Below, piece by piece: positions 1-6,225 of a DNA stretch of 6,225 nucleotides. How positions within the stretch are numbered: position 1 is the first letter of the stretch; the number at the start of each line of letters is the position of its first letter. The notes beneath the pieces are model-generated. The model searched no databases. It was not told the origin of the DNA and saw nothing but the letters and a program-made list of their open reading frames with translations. The stretch comes from UMGS1225 sp034086705 (GTDB lineage Bacteria; Bacillota; Clostridia; Oscillospirales; CAG-272). The DNA lies in the NCBI GenBank assembly GCA_034086705.1, contig JAXDZV010000024.1, positions 1-6,225 on the forward strand, read 5' to 3'. Both the position numbers and the translations under genes were made by a program.

Positions 1-29
1 AGCAAACCAGCCTAAAGGCATTAATATAA

Positions 30-63
30 AAGGGCACAGTCTGAAAAACCAGACTGTGCCCTT
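30..63 (-). terminator. Intrinsic terminator of the str operon
   Basis: A perfect 13-bp inverted repeat (30-42 with 51-63) can be extended by a G-C pair (43 with 50) that closes a six-base loop. Read on the minus strand, the GC-rich stem runs into TTTT and then an AT-rich stretch. It begins 45 bases after the tuf stop codon, so it should end the rpsL-rpsG-fusA-tuf message. The T tract is short, but the stem is strong. The plus strand gives only a weak T run after the stem, so the signal is directional. Confidence 0.9.
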
Positions 64-108
64 AGAGCTATCTCATATCAATATAAGATAACAAAAAGAC
101 AGAATAAA

Positions 109-1314
109 TTACTCAATGATCTCGGTTACAACACCGGAACCAACGGTTCTGCCGCCTTCACGAATAGCAAAGCGCAAACCAACTTCGATAGCAATCGGTG
201 TAATCAACTCAACATCCATAACAACGTTGTCGCCAGGGCGGCACATTTCAACGTCAGCCGGCAAACCGATGGTGCCGGTAACGTCAGTTGTACGGAAATA
301 GAACTGCGGACGATAGCCGGGGAAGAAGGGCTTTTCACGGCCGCCTTCTTTTGCAGTCAACACGTACACCTGGCCACGGAACTTCGTATGCGGGTGAATC
401 GTGCCGGGCTTGCAAAGAACCTGACCTCTCTCGATCTCGTTCTTAGCAATACCACGCAGCAGAACACCAATGTTATCGCCTGCCTCTGCACTGTCAAGCA
501 GCTTACGGAACATCTCGATACCAGTGACAACCGTCTTCTTCTTTTCATCGGAAAGACCGACGATCTCAACTTCGTCACCCATCTTGACAACGCCGCGCTC
601 AACTCTACCGGTAGCAACCGTACCACGGCCGGAAATGGAGAAGACGTCCTCTACCGGCATCAAAAACGGCATATCGTCGTTTCTTGCAGGTGTAGGAATA
701 TACGAATCAACAGCATCCATCAACTCAAAAATGGACTTGTAAACCGGATCGTTAGGGTCTGTAGAAGTAGAAAGCAAAGCTTCTCTTGCAGAACCACGGA
801 TAATCGGCACATCGTCACCCGGGAATTCATACTGGCTCAGCAGGTCTCTGACCTCCATCTCTACCAGATCCAACAACTCATCGTCGTCAACAAGGTCACA
901 CTTGTTCAAATACACAACGATTGCAGGCACACCTACCTGACGAGCAAGCAGAACGTGCTCACGAGTCTGCTGAAGCGGACCATCCGTACCGGCAACAACC
1001 AGAATCGCACCGTCCATCTGTGCAGCACCGGTGATCATGTTTTTAACATAGTCAGCGTGACCCGGGCAGTCAACATGCGCGTAGTGACGCTTGTCGGTTT
1101 CATACTCGACGTGACGGGTATTGATTGTGATACCTCTTGCCTTTTCTTCCGGAGCGTTGTCGATCTGGTCATATGCCAGAAATTCGATCTTGTCGTTCTT
1201 CAGAGCAAGTGTTTTGGTGATGGCCGCGGTAAGAGTCGTCTTACCGTGGTCAACGTGACCGATGGTACCAATGTTAACATGCGGTTTGGTTCTTTCGAAT
1301 TTAGCCTTTGCCAT
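109..1314 (-). CDS. tuf: Translation elongation factor Tu (EF-Tu)
   Basis: EF-Tu is the cytoplasmic GTPase that carries aminoacyl-tRNA to the ribosomal A site. The 401-residue product is full length, slightly above the usual 394-400. All GTPase motifs are visible: G1 GHVDHGKT (19-26), G2 ARGITI (59-64), G3 DCPGH (82-86) with the catalytic histidine H86, G4 NKCD (137-140) and G5 GSA (174-176). Two beta-barrel domains follow, at about 215-305 and 310-400. The end reads REGGRTVGSG and then EIIE. The switch II helix entry reads DGPLQQTREH, where many EF-Tu proteins have P or A at the first Q. The ATG is preceded by AGGAGG (1323-1328) with 8 bases of spacing. The gene is last in the str operon, 68 bases after fusA, and is followed by a terminator. 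I see no separate promoter. Whether a second tuf copy exists elsewhere cannot be told from this window. Confidence 0.98.
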   Translation of the reverse strand: MAKAKFERTKPHVNIGTIGHVDHGKTTLTAAITKTLALKNDKIEFLAYDQIDNAPEEKARGITINTRHVEYETDKRHYAHVDCPGHADYVKNMITGAAQMDGAILVVAGTDGPLQQTREHVLLARQVGVPAIVVYLNKCDLVDDDELLDLVEMEVRDLLSQYEFPGDDVPIIRGSAREALLSTSTDPNDPVYKSIFELMDAVDSYIPTPARNDDMPFLMPVEDVFSISGRGTVATGRVERGVVKMGDEVEIVGLSDEKKKTVVTGIEMFRKLLDSAEAGDNIGVLLRGIAKNEIERGQVLCKPGTIHPHTKFRGQVYVLTAKEGGREKPFFPGYRPQFYFRTTDVTGTIGLPADVEMCRPGDNVVMDVELITPIAIEVGLRFAIREGGRTVGSGVVTEIIE

Positions 1315-1382
1315 TTGTTTTTCCTCCTCTTTACGGTTAACCCGTTCTTTTTTTGTTTTAATAATTAAGCTTTGGTCAATCC

Positions 1383-3467
<2,085 letters not shown>

Positions 3468-3469
3468 AG

Positions 3470-3486
3470 ACCTTCGTATGCTCCTC
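3470..3486 (-). promoter_or_regulatory. Ribosome binding site region of fusA, unusual spacing
   Basis: Two purine-rich candidates precede the fusA ATG. GAGGAG (3481-3486) is a good anti-Shine-Dalgarno match but ends 13 bases before the ATG. GAAGGT (3470-3475) ends only two bases before it, closer than usual. No other in-frame start fits the conserved MAREYPLSHTRNIGI beginning, so the start itself is secure. The stronger site lies inside the 23-base gap after the rpsG stop, so ribosomes finishing rpsG could reinitiate there. Confidence 0.55.
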
Positions 3487-3490
3487 TACA

Positions 3491-3961
3491 TCAATATCTG
3501 TAATGTGCGAAGGCCTTATTAGCCTCTGCCATTCTGTGTGTCTCGTCCTTCTTCTTAACCGCACCGCCTGCATTGTTCAGAGCATCAAGAATCTCCGCTG
3601 CAAGACGATCTGCCATGGTTCTCTCGCCACGCTTTCTTGCAAACGTGGTGAGCCAGCGAAGACCGAGTGTTTGGCGTCTTTCAGGTCTGACCTCCATAGG
3701 GACCTGATACGTGGAACCGCCCACGCGGCGTGCCTTAACCTCCAGGGTCGGCATGATGTTTTCAAGCGCTGCTTGGAATGCCTCCAACGGATTTTTATCC
3801 GATTTGCGCTCAACGATAGCAAAAGCATCATACACGATCTTCTGTGCCACGCCTTTTTTGCCGTCATACATAATATTATTGATCAGCTTTGTAACAAGCT
3901 TTGACTTGTACAGCGGATCCGGCAAAACATCTCTTTTAGAAATTTGGCCTCTTCTTGGCAT
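3491..3961 (-). CDS. rpsG: 30S ribosomal protein S7 (uS7)
   Basis: S7 nucleates assembly of the 16S rRNA 3' domain (30S head) and lines the exit side near E-site tRNA. The 156-residue product is the standard length. It begins MPRRGQISKRDVLPDPLY. The conserved N-terminal rRNA-binding region with NNIMYDGKKGVAQKI lies at about 28-42. The beta-hairpin arm ARRVGGSTYQVPMEVRPERR lies at 77-96, and a basic C-terminal helix contains HRMAEANKAFAHYRY (142-156). The reading frame stays open 19 codons upstream to an ATG at 4018. The start at 3961 is preferred because AAGGAGGG (3968-3975) sits 6 bases upstream and the family begins MPRR/MSRR. Spacing to fusA is 23 bases. In E. coli, S7 represses its own operon by binding the rpsL-rpsG spacer. 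The long structured spacer here would allow something similar. Confidence 0.98.
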   Translation of the reverse strand: MPRRGQISKRDVLPDPLYKSKLVTKLINNIMYDGKKGVAQKIVYDAFAIVERKSDKNPLEAFQAALENIMPTLEVKARRVGGSTYQVPMEVRPERRQTLGLRWLTTFARKRGERTMADRLAAEILDALNNAGGAVKKKDETHRMAEANKAFAHYRY

Positions 3962-3986
3962 TTTCTTCCCTCCTTCATTAATATTC

Positions 3987-4007
3987 GCCGCATCCCATCG
4001 ATGCAAC
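3987..4007 (-). promoter_or_regulatory. Hairpin just upstream of the rpsG ribosome binding site
   Basis: On the minus strand, GTTGCATC (4007-4000) pairs with GATGCGGC (3994-3987). This gives 8 pairs, including two G-U wobbles, around a five-base loop GATGG. The stem ends 11 bases before the AAGGAGGG Shine-Dalgarno sequence of rpsG. It is visible by pairing only. A role in translational control of rpsG is inference, based on S7 autoregulation at the equivalent spacer in E. coli. Confidence 0.4.
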
Positions 4008-4125
4008 CATGAATTCACAGGTACTCAAGAATATTTCATCCCGTAAATGCGAAAAGCCGTCCATCAAACATCGGGTATTTATAAACAACACCGAAGAAAT
4101 AAGTCGATTTTCGGCAACCGCCTTT

Positions 4126-4161
4126 ATTTGTGAAAAATACCGTATACCTATACGCACAAAT
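4126..4161 (-). repeat. Bulged hairpin at the start of the rpsL-rpsG spacer
   Basis: The outer arms ATTTGTG (4126-4132) and CACAAAT (4155-4161) are complementary. Stacked on the right arm is an inner palindrome, CGTAT (4141-4145) with ATACG (4150-4154), leaving an eight-base A-rich bulge on one side. The hairpin overlaps the last base-level boundary of the rpsL stop codon. In mRNA it could protect the 3' end after processing, be partly terminator-like (an A/T-rich tract follows the inner stem), or bind S7. None of these is shown. Confidence 0.35.
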
Positions 4162-4580
4162 TATTTCTTTTTCTTTGCACGTTTTGCGCCGTATTTAGAA
4201 CGGCCCTGATTGCGGTTTGCAACTCCCTGCGTATCCAACGTACCACGGATAATATGGTAACGGACACCAGGCAGGTCGCGAACTCTTCCGCCTCTGATCA
4301 AAACCACAGAGTGCTCTTGCAGGTTATGACCGATTCCGGGAATATAAGTTGTAACTTCCATCCCGTTGGTCAAACGAACTCTTGCGATCTTACGAAGCGC
4401 GGAGTTCGGCTTCTTCGGCGTAGTCGTTGTAACCTTCGTGCACACGCCTCTCTTTTGCGGAGAGCTCAAATCAATGCTCTTTTTCTTCAAGGAATTGAAC
4501 CCTTTCTGAAGAACCGGAGCCTTGGACTTGTACTGCTTTTCCTGACGTTCGTTGCGAACCAGCTGGTTAAAGGTTGGCAT
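4161..4580 (-). CDS. rpsL: 30S ribosomal protein S12 (uS12)
   Basis: S12 sits at the decoding centre of the 30S subunit and helps monitor codon-anticodon pairing. The 139-residue product matches the usual Gram-positive length (137-140). It starts MPTFNQLVRN and has a basic N-terminal tail. The decoding loop PQKRGVCTKVTTTTPKKPNS lies at 41-60, where K56 equals E. coli K43. GHNLQEHSVVLIRGGRV (84-100) follows, and the product ends with a lysine run. D102 equals E. coli D89, the RimO methylthiolation site. R101 (codon 4278-4280) stands where E. coli has K88. The frame is open 43 codons further upstream, but the start at 4580 is set by the perfect AAGGAGGT (4586-4593) 5 bases before it and by the family beginning. 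It is the first gene of the str operon. Confidence 0.98.
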   Translation of the reverse strand: MPTFNQLVRNERQEKQYKSKAPVLQKGFNSLKKKSIDLSSPQKRGVCTKVTTTTPKKPNSALRKIARVRLTNGMEVTTYIPGIGHNLQEHSVVLIRGGRVRDLPGVRYHIIRGTLDTQGVANRNQGRSKYGAKRAKKKK

Positions 4581-4820
4581 ATCGCACCTCCTTCTTTCAA
4601 AATGTTGTTTATAAATACAACCGAAGCGCTCCGCTATCGCTCGAAAACGTTTCGGATGCATACAGAAAAACGGAACCGCGCACCACTGCACATTCCGAAA
4701 AACGTGCACCGCCGTGCAGCGAATTTGCCCCTGTGTTTTTGACGGATCACGCGAAAGATGAAACTGTCATCACACAGTATTTCAAAATTCGAAATGGGTT
4801 TATACAATTTATCCCAAAAT
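4581..4820 (-). promoter_or_regulatory. Long structured 5' leader of the str operon
   Basis: This is the stretch between the predicted transcription start (about 4820) and the rpsL start codon, about 240 bases, with no credible gene in it. It carries small hairpins near its start, such as GATGA (4771-4767) with TCATC (4761-4757). Next comes the terminator-like hairpin at 4671-4697 with alternative partners. A further stem follows, CCGAA (4655-4651) with TTCGG (4625-4621), extended past an A-C mismatch by CG/CG. It ends in the rpsL Shine-Dalgarno sequence. Its length and alternative pairings suggest regulation, but the ligand or protein is unknown. I do not recognise it as an established ribosomal-protein leader family. 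Confidence 0.5.
4666..4697 (-). terminator. Candidate attenuator hairpin in the rpsL leader
   Basis: On the minus strand, CGGAA (4697-4693) pairs with TTCCG (4675-4671). Inside this, GTGCA (4691-4687) pairs with TGCGC (4682-4678) through one G-U wobble, around the loop GTGG. The two helices are separated by a small 1x2 internal loop. Five Ts follow directly (4670-4666). This is a plausible intrinsic terminator before rpsL. Two segments could compete for its 5' arm. CGCTGCAC (4721-4714) can pair with 4691-4684, and TCCGAAA (4656-4650) can pair with 4700-4694. Structure is by eye; no folding energy was computed. Confidence 0.4.
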
Positions 4821-4827
4821 ACAGTTT

Positions 4828-4857
4828 ATTATAGCACATGCCACTTTGATTTGTCAA
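4828..4857 (-). promoter_or_regulatory. Strong sigma-A-type promoter of the str operon
   Basis: Reading the minus strand, the -35 box is TTGACA (4857-4852) and the -10 box is TATAAT (4833-4828), both exact consensus, with an 18-base spacer. The spacer ends in TGC, giving an extended -10 (TGnTATAAT). Transcription should begin about seven bases further on, near 4820-4821, roughly 240 bases before rpsL. The match is as expected for a highly expressed translation operon. It also means rpsL-rpsG-fusA-tuf does not depend on read-through from upstream genes. Confidence 0.9.
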
Positions 4858-4885
4858 GCCCTGTTTGCCCAACATTGCGTAAAGC

Positions 4886-4902
4886 GATAAAAACATTTTA
4901 TC
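4886..4902. repeat. Small AT-rich inverted repeat upstream of the str promoter
   Basis: GATAAAA (4886-4892) and TTTTATC (4896-4902) form a perfect 7-bp inverted repeat around three bases. It lies about 29 bases upstream of the -35 box, in the zone where activators or AT-rich UP-like elements act. It could be an operator, an UP-element-like tract or chance in AT-rich DNA. No known operator is recognised. Confidence 0.25.
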
Positions 4903-4966
4903 TATTTCCACAGCATCGCAGGCAACCTAAGACACCAAATATGCTTTCTGCATCATCCCATGCTAC

Positions 4967-4999
4967 AAAAAGCGACAAGAGTTTAGATCTTGTCGCTTT
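4967..4999 (-). terminator. Intrinsic terminator of the feo transcription unit
   Basis: A perfect 12-bp inverted repeat (4969-4980 with 4988-4999) encloses a seven-base loop. On the minus strand the stem AAAGCGACAAGA/TCTTGTCGCTTT runs into TTTTT (4971-4967), with GT and then mixed sequence beyond. It lies about 170 bases after the last feo-linked gene and about 110 bases before the str promoter, so it separates the two units. On the plus strand the stem is followed by TTTC only, so termination is mainly for leftward transcription. Confidence 0.9.
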
Positions 5000-5169
5000 C
5001 TGTGTTATTCCAAAAAGTCAAACAGCTACTCCCGTGCAGTAAAAACACTGTTCCTCTGGGCTTTGAAAATCACGCCAAACAGAGCCTGCCCAAATGAGGG
5101 AGATTTGGGACAAAACTATACCAACGAATATAGGCATGCAATGTCTTATATTTCCATCGGTTGCAATCT
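5000..5169 (-). other. Hairpin-rich non-coding tail of the feo transcript
   Basis: No gene with a ribosome binding site was found between the small FeoB-associated gene and its terminator. The stretch carries successive hairpins on the minus strand. CCCAAAT/ATTTGGG (5103-5109 with 5089-5095) is a perfect 7-bp stem. CTCTG plus TTTG pairs with CAAA plus CAGAG (5084-5054, with a three-base bulge). A third, weaker one surrounds AACAG and CTGTT near 5053-5020. A 39-codon open frame (5018-5137, starting MPIFVGIVLS and ending FYCTGVAV) crosses it but lacks a Shine-Dalgarno sequence and any family I recognise. It may be a structured 3' UTR, a stand-alone small RNA or a copy of a dispersed repeat. Confidence 0.4.
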
Positions 5170-5343
5170 TCATTTCTCCTTGTGGCAAAAGCCTTGTGCG
5201 GAGCAGTTTGTGCATCCGCAACCACAGGGGGATTTGCCTTTTTTCTTGCTTCGTATCATACTGAAAACACTCGCTGCAACAGCGGCAAGCAAACCGATGC
5301 AGACAATAATGGTTGCAATATTTTCCAATAACCAAACAAACAT
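5170..5343 (-). CDS. FeoB-associated cysteine-rich small membrane protein
   Basis: This is a 57-residue protein. The N-terminal segment MFVWLLENIATIIVCIGLLA and on to about residue 30 forms one membrane span, with a cysteine at 15. A basic stretch RSKKKGK (31-37) follows, suggesting the tail faces the cytoplasm. The tail has five cysteines, CGCGCTNC (40-47) and C53. This architecture and its place directly after feoB match the FeoB-associated Cys-rich membrane protein family of Firmicutes. The precise role of that family is not established. Metal binding or iron hand-off at FeoB is the usual inference from the cysteines. The start is fixed by AAGGAGG (5351-5357) 7 bases before the ATG. The gap to feoB is 32 bases with no terminator, so the two are probably co-transcribed. 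Confidence 0.85.
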   Translation of the reverse strand: MFVWLLENIATIIVCIGLLAAVAASVFSMIRSKKKGKSPCGCGCTNCSAQGFCHKEK

Positions 5344-5375
5344 ATTCTATCCTCCTTGCACAATAGTTTATTATG

Positions 5376-6225
5376 TCAGTACGCGATCCGAATCGCCTCC
5401 TTCGCTCCCAAGTTGCGTTTGATAAACAACATATAGATGATAACCGCAAGAACAACAACGGCTGCAAACAGACCAATGATGTGCAAATTTCCCGTAAATA
5501 CCGAACCAAACTGGTATAACATAAGGGAAATCGCATAAGCAAACATACACTGGTATCCGATTGCAAAGCAGGTCCATCTGGCAGAATGCATCTCACGCCT
5601 GATGGCACCAATCGCCGCGAAGCAAGGCGCGCAAAGCAGATTAAATACCAGGAAAGAGTACGCGACAAGGCGGCTCATCCCCTCAAAGTCAAGCACACCG
5701 AATACACCAACAACCTCTTCTTTGGCAACCAGCCCCATAATGGTCGCAACCGTCGCTTTGATATTGCCAAATCCCGACGGTGCAAAAATCCAGCAAAGTG
5801 AGTTACCGACCATGCCGAGCACGCTATTATCAAGATCCATTTCAGCACTGAAAGAAAAGGTGCTATTCACAATTCCAAAACGAGAGCTTGCCCAAATAAC
5901 GATAGAAGAAAGCAGTATAATGGTTCCTGCTTTTTTCACAAACGACCATACGCGTTCCCACATGGAACGTAGTGCATTTTCCACAGTCGGCCAGTGGTAT
6001 GCAGGCAATTCCATAACAAAAGGAGCAAGATCTTCAGCAAACTTTTTGGTTTTTTTCAGCATAATGCCTGAAATGATAATTGATGCAACTCCAATGAAAT
6101 AAGCGCTCGGCGCTACCCACCACGCGCCGCCGAATAAAGCGGAAGCAATCAATGCGATCAATGGTAATTTGGCACCGCAGGGAATAAAGGTTGTTGTCAT
6201 AATCGTCATACGGCGGTCTCGTTCG
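5376..6225 (-). CDS. feoB: Ferrous iron transport protein B, C-terminal part (cut by window edge)
   Basis: FeoB imports Fe(II) across the cytoplasmic membrane. It has an N-terminal GTPase domain and a C-terminal channel-like gate domain. Only about 283 residues of the gate domain are here. The frame continues past 6225 (ERDRRMTIMTTTF before the first motif), so the ATG at 6209 is internal, not the start. The first gate motif FIPCGAKLP carries the conserved cysteine, and the second gate motif GLVAKEEVVG is present. LLCAPCFAAIGAIRREM is another family hallmark. About six or seven hydrophobic spans are visible, the last being GLFAAVVVLAVIIYMLF before a basic tail ending EAIRIAY. The stop is TGA. 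The GTPase domain and any feoA lie outside the window, so their state is unknown. The gene belongs to a unit with the small cysteine-rich gene downstream. Confidence 0.95.
   Translation of the reverse strand, partial: ERDRRMTIMTTTFIPCGAKLPLIALIASALFGGAWWVAPSAYFIGVASIIISGIMLKKTKKFAEDLAPFVMELPAYHWPTVENALRSMWERVWSFVKKAGTIILLSSIVIWASSRFGIVNSTFSFSAEMDLDNSVLGMVGNSLCWIFAPSGFGNIKATVATIMGLVAKEEVVGVFGVLDFEGMSRLVAYSFLVFNLLCAPCFAAIGAIRREMHSARWTCFAIGYQCMFAYAISLMLYQFGSVFTGNLHIIGLFAAVVVLAVIIYMLFIKRNLGAKEAIRIAY

Noticed and set aside
1..29. Sequence beyond the str terminator
   Set aside because: Too short to assign any gene or signal.
388..1368. Long open frame (326 codons) on the plus strand, antisense to tuf
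   Set aside because: It mirrors the codon bias of tuf, has no recognisable domain or ribosome binding site, and the minus-strand product is unmistakable EF-Tu.
1315..1382. Possible promoter for tuf (TTGACC just after fusA)
   Set aside because: No -10 box at acceptable spacing. The gap is AT-rich, and the -35-like match alone is not enough.
3998..4007. Ten-base identity on the plus strand to the conserved 16S rRNA segment TCGATGCAAC
   Set aside because: It is antisense in the mRNA, so it does not mimic rRNA for S7 binding, and a ten-base match in a short spacer can be chance.
3962..4018. In-frame 19-codon extension of rpsG
   Set aside because: The AAGGAGGG ribosome binding site lies inside the extension and S7 begins at MPRR.
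4581..4709. In-frame N-terminal extension of rpsL from an ATG at 4709
   Set aside because: No Shine-Dalgarno sequence precedes it, S12 proteins start at MPT, and a perfect AAGGAGGT lies right before 4580. The leader is simply free of stops in this frame.
4698..4718. Short hairpin TGCAC/GTGCA followed by CG and T5 in the rpsL leader as a second terminator
   Set aside because: A five-pair stem is too weak for an intrinsic terminator. It is kept only as a possible competing structure in the attenuator model.
4757..4771. Tiny leader frames in the rpsL leader, such as a seven-codon one starting near 4770
   Set aside because: No Shine-Dalgarno sequence and no run of regulatory codons typical of leader-peptide attenuation.
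5018..5668. 216-codon frame on the minus strand overlapping feoB and the small downstream gene
   Set aside because: It is out of frame with the clearly conserved FeoB and the FeoB-associated protein. Only its last 39 codons lie outside them, and they lack a ribosome binding site.
5602..6102. Plus-strand open frames opposite feoB
   Set aside because: Shadows of feoB with low-complexity composition and no initiation signal.

Overview
The window is a chromosomal segment of a low-to-moderate-GC Gram-positive anaerobe, most likely a member of the Clostridia (Oscillospirales/Ruminococcaceae-like). This assignment rests on the style of the S12, S7, EF-G and EF-Tu sequences, the strong AAGGAGG-type ribosome binding sites and the FeoB/FeoB-associated gene pair. 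It is inference from reading, not from a database search. Every gene that can be supported lies on the minus strand, so the window reads biologically from right to left.

Right part (about 6225 to 4967): the 3' end of an iron-uptake transcription unit. It holds the C-terminal membrane (gate) half of the ferrous-iron transporter FeoB, cut by the window edge. A 57-residue single-span, cysteine-rich FeoB-associated protein follows 32 bases later. Next comes a roughly 170-base non-coding, hairpin-rich tail that ends in a near-perfect intrinsic terminator.

Middle (about 4966 to 4581): the control region of the str operon. A promoter with consensus -35, consensus -10 and an extended -10 TG lies at 4828-4857. 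It would start an mRNA leader of about 240 bases. The leader contains a terminator-like hairpin followed by five Ts, and two upstream or downstream segments that could pair with its 5' arm instead. This is a candidate transcription attenuator for ribosomal protein genes.

Left part (4580 to 30): the classical str operon in canonical order, rpsL (S12), rpsG (S7), fusA (EF-G) and tuf (EF-Tu), each with its own Shine-Dalgarno sequence, closed by a strong intrinsic terminator at 30-63. The four products work in one process. S12 and S7 are 30S decoding-centre and head proteins, EF-Tu delivers aminoacyl-tRNA and EF-G drives translocation. The rpsL-rpsG gap is unusually long (199 bases) and carries two hairpins, one just upstream of the rpsG ribosome binding site. 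That is where S7 autoregulation acts in E. coli.

The genes themselves are ordinary. The points most worth a second look are the rpsL leader, the rpsL-rpsG spacer, the structured feo 3' tail, and an arginine in S12 at the position where Lys-to-Arg causes streptomycin resistance in other bacteria. No mobile element, CRISPR array, tRNA, rRNA or phage gene was seen.
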